NCBI RefSeq assembly: GCF_001045465.1 | Contig: NZ_LFND01000003.1 | Span: 806,001 to 870,000, forward strand | Direction: 5' to 3' | DNA length: 64,000 nucleotides | DNA from: Chryseobacterium angstadtii | Lineage (GTDB): Bacteria; Bacteroidota; Bacteroidia; Flavobacteriales; Weeksellaceae | In this document: positions 41,477 to 49,711 of the stretch, in pieces | How the letters are laid out: every line of letters starts with the position of its first letter | Position numbering within the stretch: position 1 is the stretch's first letter | Notes under the pieces: generated by a model | Told to the model about the DNA's origin: nothing | Databases searched by the model: none | Seen by the model: the letters and a program-made list of their open reading frames with translations, nothing else | Translations under genes and position numbers: made by a program

Positions 41477-41977
41477 TTAATTGTTTGTAATGCTTTGTAA
41501 ATACTCAATCGCCTTTTCAGGGTTGAGATGAAAATCATTAAATACCACCTGACCTTCGTTGTTGATAAAAATAAACCAGGGTGTACCGCCATTGTTGTAA
41601 CGAGACATAATGGATGATGTATTCCGGTTGGAAGTACTGCCATCGTCCTGTCCGAAAGGAATTTTCAGTCCGTATTGTTCTTGTGTTTCTTTAAGTTTTT
41701 GGAAAGTATTTTGGTCGTGACCTTCAAAAACGGTTTGTACTACCAGGAATTTCACATCATCGTTATCAGCCAAACCATCAATCATTTTTTGTAGAGATGG
41801 AAATCCTGAGCTGTGGCATCCCGGGCACCAGCTCTGAAAACAAAATAATACCAGAAATTTTCCCTGATAGTCTTTAAAATGTATGGGTGGAATATCTTTC
41901 CCATTGGCGTCGATCCATCTGAAATCCGGCCATTCGGGTGCAGGAGATCCTTCAATTCCGTAGTTGCGGTTATTCAT
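41477..41977 (-). CDS. TlpA/AhpC-like redoxin
   Basis: This 166-residue protein has a thioredoxin fold with the CPGC active site in FQSWCPGCHSSGFPSL near 55. Other redoxin landmarks are GSPAPEWPDFRWID at the start, YNNGGTPWFIFIN (cis-Pro loop) and a long insert typical of TlpA/AhpC-like proteins. No signal peptide is seen. It lies directly upstream of the MsrBA gene and could supply electrons to it (inference). Confidence 0.92.
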   Translation of the reverse strand: MNNRNYGIEGSPAPEWPDFRWIDANGKDIPPIHFKDYQGKFLVLFCFQSWCPGCHSSGFPSLQKMIDGLADNDDVKFLVVQTVFEGHDQNTFQKLKETQEQYGLKIPFGQDDGSTSNRNTSSIMSRYNNGGTPWFIFINNEGQVVFNDFHLNPEKAIEYLQSITNN

Positions 41978-42031
41978 AATTTTTCTTTTTAAAATTTAAA
42001 TCTAAAGTGTAATGTATACAGAAACAGCTGG

Positions 42032-42997
42032 TTATTTCAGCTGATTTTCAAAGTCTTCGCTGTTGAAAACGACTACTGAGCTGATGATTTTCCCCTGGTC
42101 ATCAAACTGGAAATGGACTCCTTGTTTTACATCCTGAATAGAGCCTTTTTTAACAGTTCCGTTTACTTCATAAGCGATGGCACCTCGATCGCCTTCGGCA
42201 ACGTTTCTAATGAGATGATAGGTGACGTTGGGTACTTTTTCGATGAGTTTTTTCATGTCGGTTATCAATGCAGCAGTACCTTTATAAGATGTACCGTTGA
42301 TCTTAATATTTGCGTCCGTTGCAAACATAGCTTCCAAAGCGGTCCAATTACGCGTATTAAAATATTGAACATAATTATCCATAGTTTTTTTAGTCAATTT
42401 CTTGAAATCAACACTGGTAGGTTTAATCGGAAGCAGGGTGACTTTTTCAAATTCTTCTACTTTGTCTTTACCGGTAATCTGTTTTTTTAACTGATCCAGT
42501 TGAGTAATGGTAAGCAGTTCTTTCATCAGTGCATCTTCATTCATGGTGAAAAATTCTGCGGCATACACATTGATTTTGTTACCCGAAGCCGGAATTTCTC
42601 CGTAAGGCCCGTCCTGTTTGTCTTGCATAATGTAGAGCAGCCCAACCTGATCTCCGTCTACAATTACAATTCTATCGCGCAGATTAAGATGCGGGAAAGG
42701 AGTGTGAAAGCGTTTTATTCTTTGTACAAAAGCATCACGGCCAATCACTATTGCATTATTGGAATTGACATAAATGTTTTCGTCAACCAATGGACCATTC
42801 TTTTCAAAAGATCCGCTACTGAAATTTTGATGAAAAGTGGAAGCATTGGAACGAACTTTTTCCATGTAAGCAGATTCGTTGTCCGTCGTTTTAGATCCTG
42901 CCGATTTTTCGATAGAATTATTGTTCTGTTTGCATGCGGCTGCGCTCAATAAAATGGCAGAAACTGATAATACGAATGTAATTTTTTTTAAAATCAT
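42032..42997 (-). CDS. SnoaL-like/NTF2-fold lipoprotein, two domains
   Basis: This 321-residue lipoprotein has a signal peptide ending in LLSAAAC. Two NTF2/SnoaL-like domains follow: the first about 25-165 (NASTFHQNFSSG, HTPFPHLNLRDR, DGDQVGLLYIMQ), the second about 200-315 (MDNYVQYFNTRNWTALEAMFA, YKGTAALITDMKKLIEKVPNVTYHLIRNVAEGDRGAIAYEV). The second domain is close to the SnoaL-like polyketide cyclase family; no conserved catalytic Asp pair can be named with confidence. The start at 42997 is preferred over one eight codons upstream. It is the promoter-proximal gene of the redox set. Confidence 0.87.
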   Translation of the reverse strand: MILKKITFVLSVSAILLSAAACKQNNNSIEKSAGSKTTDNESAYMEKVRSNASTFHQNFSSGSFEKNGPLVDENIYVNSNNAIVIGRDAFVQRIKRFHTPFPHLNLRDRIVIVDGDQVGLLYIMQDKQDGPYGEIPASGNKINVYAAEFFTMNEDALMKELLTITQLDQLKKQITGKDKVEEFEKVTLLPIKPTSVDFKKLTKKTMDNYVQYFNTRNWTALEAMFATDANIKINGTSYKGTAALITDMKKLIEKVPNVTYHLIRNVAEGDRGAIAYEVNGTVKKGSIQDVKQGVHFQFDDQGKIISSVVVFNSEDFENQLK

Positions 42998-43516
42998 AAT
43001 ATACTTAGTTTTAATAGTCATAGACCGGTATCGTTAAGTCTTCTCATACTTCCGTAACAAGGAAATTTGCCAAAAAAATCAACGACTTTTTATGTCGATA
43101 TTTCATGAGGATTTCAGAAAGCGACTGTATCTGTTGAAGTGATCATTAAGGATTCTTTATTGATGAATAAATTCCTTTAAATGTGTCTTTATTTTTCTTT
43201 CAGTAGCTGCCAAACTGCAATAAAATCCTCTGTATTTAGTCTGAAATACAGGTGTTTTAAAAGTAAAACTGTTTAACTTTTTTTATTAAACCACAAAAGT
43301 CGCAAAAGTTTTATTTTAAACACTTTAGTGATTTTTAAGCTTAAATACTTTGCGTATAGAAGTTCACATAAACCTTTAAAAATCTCTGATTTTTTATTCT
43401 TTTGAGAACTTTTATCAGATCTAACATCTGTGCAAATAGCTTTTGTCTCTTTTGTGGTTAAGTTTAAAGTGAGTTTAATGGACTTATTTTATATTTTTAA
43501 TGTTCTGCTAAAAAGT

Positions 43517-43666
43517 TTAAACAAGTTTAGTGTAATCTTCATCTATTAATTCAAATAATTCAAACTTATTATGTGCTATACATTTTGAAAAAAGAGTTCT
43601 ATAGCACATAGCAATATCCTCCCACTTCACAATTATATGTTCAAATACAATTGATAATGGTCTCAT
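43517..43666 (-). CDS. Possible small protein, 49 residues
   Basis: An ATG-initiated frame of 49 residues with an ordinary amino-acid mix (MRPLSIVFEHIIVKWEDIAM...CIAHNKFELFELIDEDY). The 10-bp inverted repeat at 43571-43609 lies inside it. No upstream promoter was recognised and no relatives are known to me; it may be a remnant or a chance frame. Confidence 0.3.
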   Translation of the reverse strand: MRPLSIVFEHIIVKWEDIAMCYRTLFSKCIAHNKFELFELIDEDYTKLV

Positions 43667-44255
43667 GTAAATTTTAAATAATGTCGTTGTTTAGCTGGTG
43701 ATTTATTTCTTTTAAATCAAATAGAATATAGGTTGGGTATTTTTACTTATACAACATTAAACGAAAATTAATAAAGTAGTTTTCAGTTTTTGTTGAATAG
43801 TAAGTTAATGAAAATAAATCAAATTACAAAGTGATTGTTTGATAAATGTTACTGATCTTGGTTTGATTTACATATTTGGCTTAAAAATTATTAGATTATC
43901 AGCAATATGGATTTACGTTATAAAATATTTACTTTTATAATAACTTGTGAATGGAATTTTGAAATAATTCAATTGTATCAGGACAAAATTGACGGCTTTT
44001 TTTGAGAATCTGGTTTTAGTTCTGATGTGGATCTTAAATTTTTGATTTTGGATTTATTTTATAGTTAGTAGAACGCAAAGAAATTTAAACAAGCATACCA
44101 TATAAAAACCCGTACTGCTCTGCAAAAATTGTAAAAATAGATAGGTAAATGTGAAATTTCGTTATTGAGAAGTTAAATAGCCTCTCCATACAGAAAACTT
44201 TTCAGGCTGATTATCCGAATACTAAAGGGAATATGAAACGAATATAGGCCGAATA

Positions 44256-44286
44256 TTTGTAGTTTAGGAAAATAGTCCTATCTTTG
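44256..44286 (+). promoter_or_regulatory. Consensus promoter of tandem tRNA-fMet genes
   Basis: TTTG (44256-44259), 19 nt, then TATCTTTG (44279-44286) exactly fits the Bacteroidetes promoter. It lies 13 nt before tRNA copy 2. Confidence 0.8.
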
Positions 44287-44298
44287 CACTCACAATAT

Positions 44299-44371
<73 letters not shown>

Positions 44372-44410
44372 CTAAGTTAAGTGCTTTCGGTAAGCACTCT
44401 AAAAATACAC

Positions 44411-44483
<73 letters not shown>

Positions 44484-44521
44484 CTAAGCAAGTGTTTTCG
44501 GTAGACACTCTAAAAATACAC

Positions 44522-44594
<73 letters not shown>

Positions 44595-44604
44595 CTAAAC
44601 CAAG

Positions 44605-44638
44605 AATAGGTGCAACAGCAAGTTGTACCTATTTTTTT
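44605..44638 (+). terminator. Intrinsic terminator after tandem tRNAs
   Basis: AATAGGTGCAA (44605-44615) pairs with TTGTACCTATT (44623-44633) with one G-T, then a T tract. Its CAGCAAGTTGTACC segment also occurs in the terminator of tRNA copy 1. Confidence 0.88.
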
Positions 44639-44690
44639 ATGCCATTCTGATATAAAAAAGCATTGACACAAAAGAAAATTCTTCTTTTAT

Positions 44691-45440
44691 CTATTGAGAA
44701 GGCTGAGTTTCCCACTCAAAAACTTTTTCTACCATTAATCTCCCTTCCAATGATTTTACGGTTGTACCTGCCGGAACTACCATGTCTTTACCAAAGTTAC
44801 GATGAGCTTCATCTTTCAGGATGATAAAATCTTTCATCTTAATTTTTTTATGTTCGGGAAATTCAGGCTGGAAATTGATGTTTGTATGGTCATTCAAATC
44901 AACTTTAACCGCTTTCTATATGTCATAACTTTTATTATCCACTCTGACATCAAGAATGGCACCCAGCAGTCCAAAAAATTTAAAAGGCCCTATTGAATAT
45001 GGAATTTCTGTAGTAAAATAGGCTGTTATGGGAGAGCCCCGGAAAATTGCTGTAGCTTTGATGCATTGGTAACCCAGTATTTTTTTTGTGGTTTCTTTAT
45101 CTATTTTCCATTCAATATGTGGAACCTTATCGTATACAAAATAATTGTCTTCGGCATTATCTTTTACATAGGAGTTAAAGAAAAAATCTCTGTCACTTTG
45201 AGTATCGTCAATACTGGATATAAAGTAAGAATCCCGGCCTTTCAGTTTTCTATTAAATTCAGGATCAGTCCATACAAAATTGCCATTCTGTTTAGAAATT
45301 ACATTTTTTCCATCGGTATAAAGATCTTCATGTACATTGGCTATGGCTGATCTTACATTGAGATATTGAATGTGAATTTGTTTCTGGGCACACATGGTTC
45401 CAAAGAAAATGGTAGAGAAAAGAAAAACAGACTTATTCAT
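44691..45440 (-). pseudogene. GLPGLI-family protein interrupted by an in-frame TAG
   Basis: A 250-codon frame with a signal peptide (MNKSVFLFSTIFFGTMCA) and a GLPGLI-family body (GYQCIKATAIFRGSPITAYFT, IGPFKFFGLLGAILDV), broken by TAG at 44916-44918 after codon 174. The frame continues unbroken for 75 codons to 44691 (DLNDHTNINF, VVPAGTTVKS). The family motif is degraded to GLLGAIL. Intact relatives are at 52084 and 53067. A single nonsense mutation is the simplest reading. The truncated 174-residue product may still be made; stop readthrough is not supported because TAG ends other genes here. Confidence 0.85.
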
Positions 45441-45867
45441 ATAAAAAACTAGGACTTGGTTTCAGATGATTCATCAGCATTATCTCAAAACAAGTATACA
45501 AATATTTTTATTAAGTAAAACAGTATTGACTCACATAGGAAAAAGGAGCTATGCCGTCGGTAAAAGTTCTTGCTTAACCGAATCAACTTTTGATTTATTT
45601 CTTTTCTTGAAATATCGCGTCATGATATTAATCTTTGTATGAAAAACAGAATCTCTGACATTTTTTAGCGCAAAGTTTTATCTTAATGGTATATTACTTT
45701 GAGTTTTACAAAGGAGAAAATCAATCCATGATTGATTTGATGAAGCTTTATGGATAAAACGCTCGCTTATTCGAATTGATCTTTGATCGATTTTTTTCTT
45801 TATTTTCTTAAAATACCACGTAATAATATTAAACTTTGCGATAAAAAATGCTAAGTTCTATGGCTCT
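45441..45867. other. Intergenic region with an imperfect direct repeat
   Basis: About 427 bp without a gene. Two similar segments, near 45588-45655 and 45777-45850, share TTTCTT-TTCTTGAAATA / TTTTCTTAAAATA and a following CACGTAATAATATTAA-like part. Confidence 0.5.
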
Positions 45868-46119
45868 TTATTTGCCATGCTGCTCATTCCGCCAGAGTTT
45901 ATATTTTTCCTTCATACAATGCCCGCAAGGACGGTAATTATTTTCCAACGCCTCTTTTTCTGATATAAAAAAGACCCTGTTTTCTCTTTTCATTCTTTTA
46001 CCGGAAGAACAGGTGAGTAATCCGTAAATTTTTAATTTTTGATTCCCTCCAAAATAAAGTTTCCGGTTTTTTATTTTACTTCTTAAAACAGGATCAGATA
46101 AATCAGTATGTTTTTCCAT
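45868..46119 (-). CDS. Ada-type metal-binding domain protein
   Basis: This 83-residue protein matches the zinc-binding domain of Ada DNA-repair proteins: LLTCSSGKRMKRENRVFF and YRPCGHCM supply the four Cys. There is no fused AraC or methyltransferase part, so it is a stand-alone form. I set the start at 46119 (MEKHTDLSDPVLRSKI), which matches the family start. A longer form from 46188 adds 23 residues and starts 4 bp after the MocR stop codon; it cannot be excluded. The likely role is methylphosphotriester repair or sensing (inference). Confidence 0.75.
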   Translation of the reverse strand: MEKHTDLSDPVLRSKIKNRKLYFGGNQKLKIYGLLTCSSGKRMKRENRVFFISEKEALENNYRPCGHCMKEKYKLWRNEQHGK

Positions 46120-46191
46120 TGGATAAATATCTACAGTTTTCCGTAAGTAAACAATCCAAAACTTGTCATATGGATGCAATTGAATCAATGA

Positions 46192-47640
46192 TCAAAAGCG
46201 ATCGAATGCTGCTTTCAGGAAATCCACGATTTTTTCCAGCTCTTTTTCGTCCATAGAAGCAAAACCAAACCGAAAAGCGTTACTTTTCTCATCGGTGCGC
46301 AGAATTTTCAGTTGTGGAATTTCCAGTAAACGGTGGACAGGATATTCAGGTGACAGCTTAACCCAGAAAGCCATGCCGCCGGATGGACAGGTATAGGAAA
46401 GATAATGACCTAACTTATCTTCTAGTAAAGTATCCAGAAAATCTCTTCGCTGATGATAGATTTTTTTTGCCTTTTTAATATGCCGTTTAAGCTCGCCTTC
46501 TTTTATCAGAAAAGCCAATGCATTTTGCATATATCCGTCACCACCTACGTCAATAATCTTCCGTAATGCTGTACACTGATCAATAAAGTTTTCCGGAGCT
46601 ATCATAAAACCTATCCTGAGGGAGGGATCCAGGATTTTGGAGAAAGATCCTATATAAATGATATTTCCATGATGACTGCTTCCTGCCAGAGGAAGATAAG
46701 GTGAAGAAGTATAATGATAATCATAGTCATAATCATCTTCAATGATTGCAAATGAGTAAGTAGCCGATAGTTCCTGAAGCTTCATCCTTCTGGCCGCGCT
46801 GAGTGTAACCGTCGTAGGATAATGATGATGAGGGATGACATACACCGCATTGATTTTTGTTTTCCTGCAAATAATTTCAATAGCTTCGGTATCTATACCA
46901 TTTTCATCCACAGGTACTTCTGTAAGTATGGCTCCGGTCTGTTCAAATGCTATGTTGGCTGCCGGATAATTGGGGGATCCTACAATAATATTCGAGCCGG
47001 GTCCCAAAATAAGCTGTGCGGCAAGATAGATACTCATTTGCGCGCCATGCGTAATTAAAATATTTTCTGCACGGATATTCAGACCTCTTGTTTCAGAAAG
47101 ATACAGTGCGAGTTCTTGCCGAAGCCTTAAAGTACCTTGCTCCGTTCCAATATTGGCATACTTGATACTGTGTCTTTTGGAAGTATAGGACCGGTAGGTT
47201 TTAAGCAGCTCATCAATTGGAGAAAGCCTCACATCCGGATGTCCGTCATCAATAATGACCTCAGGAGGTGGAGTGGTGTGTATTTTTTCTGTCTTCTCAT
47301 CAATTATTCTAAACGGAAGGTTGAAACTGTTTTCATAAGAAGAAACGGGATCTTCATCATTCCATTGCTGGGGTCTTAATATGGGGATCTTATCGGCAAC
47401 CACAGTGTATTTTCTTGGAATAATGTTGATCCAGTCCTGCGTATACAGTTCGTCATAGGCGGCTATAACTGTTTTACGGTGAACTTCCAGTGCTTTTGAA
47501 AGCTCCCGGGTTCCGGGAAGATGAGAACCGGGTTTGAGTATACCTTTTCTTATGGCCGCGATAATAGAGACTGCAATCTGTCTGTACACTGCGGTCTTGC
47601 TTTCTTTATCGATACTGATGATATGTTGGAAGGGAAGCAT
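46192..47640 (-). CDS. MocR/PdxR-type GntR-aminotransferase regulator
   Basis: This 482-residue protein has a GntR winged helix-turn-helix at about 15-75 (AVSIIAAIRKGILKPGSHLPGTRELSKAL). It is fused to a fold-type I aminotransferase domain (about 140-480) with IIEDDYDYDYHY and the PLP Lys in YIGSFSKILDPSLRIGF. Such proteins bind PLP as a sensor, often to regulate a divergent gene. The GNAT gene at 47729 is divergent, and a GGACTAC/GTAGTCC inverted repeat lies in the space between. Confidence 0.95.
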   Translation of the reverse strand: MLPFQHIISIDKESKTAVYRQIAVSIIAAIRKGILKPGSHLPGTRELSKALEVHRKTVIAAYDELYTQDWINIIPRKYTVVADKIPILRPQQWNDEDPVSSYENSFNLPFRIIDEKTEKIHTTPPPEVIIDDGHPDVRLSPIDELLKTYRSYTSKRHSIKYANIGTEQGTLRLRQELALYLSETRGLNIRAENILITHGAQMSIYLAAQLILGPGSNIIVGSPNYPAANIAFEQTGAILTEVPVDENGIDTEAIEIICRKTKINAVYVIPHHHYPTTVTLSAARRMKLQELSATYSFAIIEDDYDYDYHYTSSPYLPLAGSSHHGNIIYIGSFSKILDPSLRIGFMIAPENFIDQCTALRKIIDVGGDGYMQNALAFLIKEGELKRHIKKAKKIYHQRRDFLDTLLEDKLGHYLSYTCPSGGMAFWVKLSPEYPVHRLLEIPQLKILRTDEKSNAFRFGFASMDEKELEKIVDFLKAAFDRF

Positions 47641-47643
47641 GCT

Positions 47644-47684
47644 GGACTACCTTATATTTAAAATGTGGAACACAAATGTAGTCC
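47644..47684. promoter_or_regulatory. Inverted repeat in MocR/GNAT intergenic space
   Basis: GGACTAC (47644-47650) and GTAGTCC (47678-47684) are separated by 27 bp and overlap the MocR promoter. It is a candidate MocR operator. Confidence 0.4.
47673..47680 (-). promoter_or_regulatory. Promoter -7 element for MocR
   Basis: Minus-strand TACATTTG matches TAnnTTTG, 32 nt before the MocR start codon. Confidence 0.45.
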
Positions 47685-47694
47685 TATTTGAAGG

Positions 47695-47702
47695 TACTTT
47701 TG
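47695..47702 (+). promoter_or_regulatory. Promoter -7 element for GNAT gene
   Basis: TACTTTTG matches TAnnTTTG, 26 nt before the GNAT start at 47729. It argues against the open frame that runs upstream to 47534. Confidence 0.5.
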
Positions 47703-47728
47703 TACTGTTAATCAAAATAATTAAAGAA

Positions 47729-48187
47729 ATGAATTACACTATTAAAAAAGCAGGCCTCGAGGATCTTAACGAAACAGCAGAGCTATTCAATCTTTACCGT
47801 GTTTTTTACCGTCAGGAATCAGATGTGGAAAAAGGAAAAATATTCCTTAAAGAAAGATTCCTGAATAATGAATCTGATCTGTTTCTCGCGATAGCTGATG
47901 GAAAAGCGGTGGGTTTTGTCCAGCTTTATAAATTGTTTCATTATACCAGACTGCAGAAACAATGGCTGCTAAGCGATTTGTTTGTACATCCGGATTACAG
48001 AGGAAAGGGGATTTCCGTGGGGCTTATCAACCGGAGCAAGCAATGGTGCGAAGAGACAAATGCCTGTGGGCTGATGCTCGAAACGGAAAAAACCAACGAT
48101 ATAGGGAATACTCTTTATCCACGCTGCGGCTTTGAGTATGATGGACATCATAATTATTATCACTGGTGGAAGGAAATTAGAAGCTAG
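47729..48187 (+). CDS. GNAT family N-acetyltransferase
   Basis: This 152-residue enzyme shows the acetyl-CoA-binding segment DLFVHPDYRGKGISVGLINR (near 88-107) and the FVQLYKL strand before it. The end (LYPRCGFEYDGHHNYYHWW) is typical of GNAT proteins acting on small amines. The start at 47729 follows the promoter element. It is divergent from the MocR regulator and probably its target. The stop codon TAG is inside a heptamer repeat array. Substrate unknown. Confidence 0.92.
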   Translation: MNYTIKKAGLEDLNETAELFNLYRVFYRQESDVEKGKIFLKERFLNNESDLFLAIADGKAVGFVQLYKLFHYTRLQKQWLLSDLFVHPDYRGKGISVGLINRSKQWCEETNACGLMLETEKTNDIGNTLYPRCGFEYDGHHNYYHWWKEIRS

Positions 48188-48230
48188 AAGTTAGAAGTTA
48201 GAAGTTAGAAGCTAGAGGTTAGAAGTTAGG
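48177..48230. repeat. Tandem heptamer (TTAGAAG) array
   Basis: Seven tandem units of TTAGAAG or CTAGAAG/CTAGAGG from 48177 to 48225, then a partial TTAGG. The stop codon of the GNAT gene (48185-48187) is part of the second unit. Confidence 0.85.
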
Positions 48231-48267
48231 ATGTGAAAGTGATCATGTTAAGACAATCTCTTATCAG

Positions 48268-48307
48268 CACATCACCACATCATTACATCGCCACATCATC
48301 ACATCAA
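48268..48307. repeat. Tandem octamer (CACATCAN) array
   Basis: Five tandem octamers: CACATCAC, CACATCAT, TACATCGC, CACATCAT, CACATCAA. Confidence 0.85.
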
Positions 48308-48453
48308 TCTTATTGTCTCAGAAGTAGTATTACTTCTACATTTTTATAGATTTAATTCTATAAAATATTTTTCATCCTTATCAACCCAAATCTTAATTTT
48401 GTTGCGCTCTAATGGATCAGGAGACTGGCTGTAGAGTTTTATTTATGTTTAAT

Positions 48454-48533
48454 GATCTCCGCCTCATTTTCTACTTTTTCCCGAATGTTTTTATGATTAG
48501 TACATAACAGCCTTCCCGGCGGAGATCTTTTTT
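48454..48533 (+). ncRNA. Possible structured RNA with terminator
   Basis: GATCTCCGCC (48454-48463) and GGCGGAGATC (48518-48527) pair perfectly across a 54-nt loop and are followed by T6. This may be a small RNA 3' end or a terminator without a gene upstream. Confidence 0.35.
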
Positions 48534-48734
48534 ACAAATTGCTTACAAGCCAGATCAGATAGGCTGGCAGTTTATTCATCAATCCTTATTTTTTACCCCT
48601 TTTTTATTAACCTTTATTGATACCTGAGCTTAACTGAATAGCAGGAACTGTCTGTTGCCAATCATTTGGCTGATGTAAGAATTGGTGTAAGTAAAAGTGT
48701 TTATATATGTGCCAGGTCGGAAATACATGAATAT

Positions 48735-48768
48735 TCAAAAAAAAATCCCACTTTAAAAAAGCAGGATT
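48735..48768 (-). terminator. Weak terminator after the 195-residue secreted protein gene
   Basis: AATCC/GGATT pair with a 15-nt loop, followed on the minus strand by a T tract. Confidence 0.4.
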
Positions 48769-48788
48769 GAGTATAGTTGGGATTAATT

Positions 48789-49376
48789 TTATTGAGCTTG
48801 AGCCAGTTGATTGAATGGAGTAAGTTTGTTGTCATCAGACATCGTCTGTCCTAAAAAGTCTTTTTTCTGATCTCCTTTCATTCTTCCTGCTGCATCATTG
48901 GCACCGAAGTAAGCTTCACTTAATTTTGTTGTGATATCAATCGGTTTGAAATCGAATTTTGTATCACCTTCTACACCCAGATAACCGTTCTTTCTTGTAA
49001 GGTTTGAAATATAATTACCATAGTTGATGAATGTATTTCTCAGGTATTGAGTGTGGTATTCCATGCATTTTTTTGCTTTTTTGGAAGAATTATTAAGAAT
49101 ACAGTTCTTCATATTGTTTCTGTACAGGAACCATTCAGACTCCAGAATACCATATTCTTTTGCCAGAGCTGTTTTTCCATTATTAAGAACCGTGTTGTCA
49201 CCTTCTTTCTCTGCGATGGTCTGAAGATGCTTGATAACCAGTGGAACTGTATTTTCAATCTTCGTTTTGGTTTCCTTTAAGATACTGAGATCTGCAGCCG
49301 GAGAATTCCTCTTTTGCGCTGTAGTAACGTTAAAAATAAGCAGTAATAGTACAATCAATAAGTTATATCTTTTCAT
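48789..49376 (-). CDS. Hypothetical secreted protein
   Basis: This 195-residue protein has a signal peptide (MKRYNLLIVLLLLIFNVTTAQ). The mature part looks helical and has a Cys pair near 90-100 (NCILNNSSKKAKKCMEYH). No known family is recognised. It stands alone between the repeats and the BlaI cassette, transcribed away from it. Confidence 0.85.
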   Translation of the reverse strand: MKRYNLLIVLLLLIFNVTTAQKRNSPAADLSILKETKTKIENTVPLVIKHLQTIAEKEGDNTVLNNGKTALAKEYGILESEWFLYRNNMKNCILNNSSKKAKKCMEYHTQYLRNTFINYGNYISNLTRKNGYLGVEGDTKFDFKPIDITTKLSEAYFGANDAAGRMKGDQKKDFLGQTMSDDNKLTPFNQLAQAQ

Positions 49377-49598
49377 GAGAAATTTTTAAAGCACTAAAAT
49401 AAATATATTTTCTCACTTTAAACAAATTCATTTTAATTTTATTTAATAAAATTTAACAAGTTTTAAGAATTTATAGCTTAATGTGAAGTTTTTCTGCATA
49501 TTAAACAGGGTATAAATAAGGTGGATTAAAAATTTAACATTTTTTAATAAAATTTATTTAATTGATTATCAATTACTTACATTTGTTTTATTTTTATC

Positions 49599-49612
49599 AC
49601 TAGAAAATTAGT
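49599..49612. promoter_or_regulatory. Candidate BlaI operator 1
   Basis: ACTAGAAAATTAGT, a near-palindrome overlapping the -33 side of the promoter. Its centre is 47 bp from that of operator 2. Confidence 0.5.
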
Positions 49613-49641
49613 TGTTTGATTCGGATTTATTTCTACATTTG
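49612..49641 (+). promoter_or_regulatory. Promoter of BlaI-M56 genes
   Basis: TTG (49612-49614), 19 nt, TACATTTG (49634-49641), fitting the Bacteroidetes promoter. Confidence 0.6.
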
Positions 49642-49645
49642 TATA

Positions 49646-49659
49646 ACTAATTTATTAGT
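49646..49659. promoter_or_regulatory. Candidate BlaI operator 2
   Basis: ACTAATTTATTAGT, a perfect 14-bp palindrome just after the -7 element, where a bound repressor would block initiation. Confidence 0.55.
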
Positions 49660-49711
49660 GATATGGAATTCAATCAAACGGATGTCACTATAATGATCAA
49701 ATGAAAAGGAT

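Larger units (their letters stand above)
43022..44298. other. Gene-poor AT-rich stretch before the tandem tRNAs
   Basis: About 1.28 kb with only one small orphan frame (43517-43666). It holds a 10-bp inverted repeat at 43571-43580/43600-43609 and the tRNA promoter at 44256-44286. A CACAAAAGTCGCAAAAG-like filler appears near 43292. No mobile-element gene is visible. Confidence 0.5.
48188..48788. other. Intergenic region with repeats and a hairpin
   Basis: About 600 bp containing the end of the heptamer array, an octamer array (48268-48307), a hairpin with a T tail (48454-48533) and a weak minus-strand terminator (48735-48768). No gene is seen. Confidence 0.6.
49377..49711. other. Divergent intergenic region with BlaI promoter/operators
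   Basis: About 335 bp, AT-rich. The right part carries the BlaI promoter and two palindromic sites (described separately). Nothing else was seen. Confidence 0.6.

Noticed and set aside
44691-44897. A separate 68-residue protein
   Set aside because: It begins with TTG and is in the same frame as the gene upstream, right after a TAG; it is the tail of the interrupted GLPGLI gene.
47534-47728. A longer GNAT protein starting at 47534
   Set aside because: The extra 65 residues overlap the MocR coding region antisense, and a consensus -7 element lies just before the ATG at 47729.
48268-48307. CRISPR or phage repeat
   Set aside because: The units are 8 bp with no spacers; this is a simple tandem repeat.
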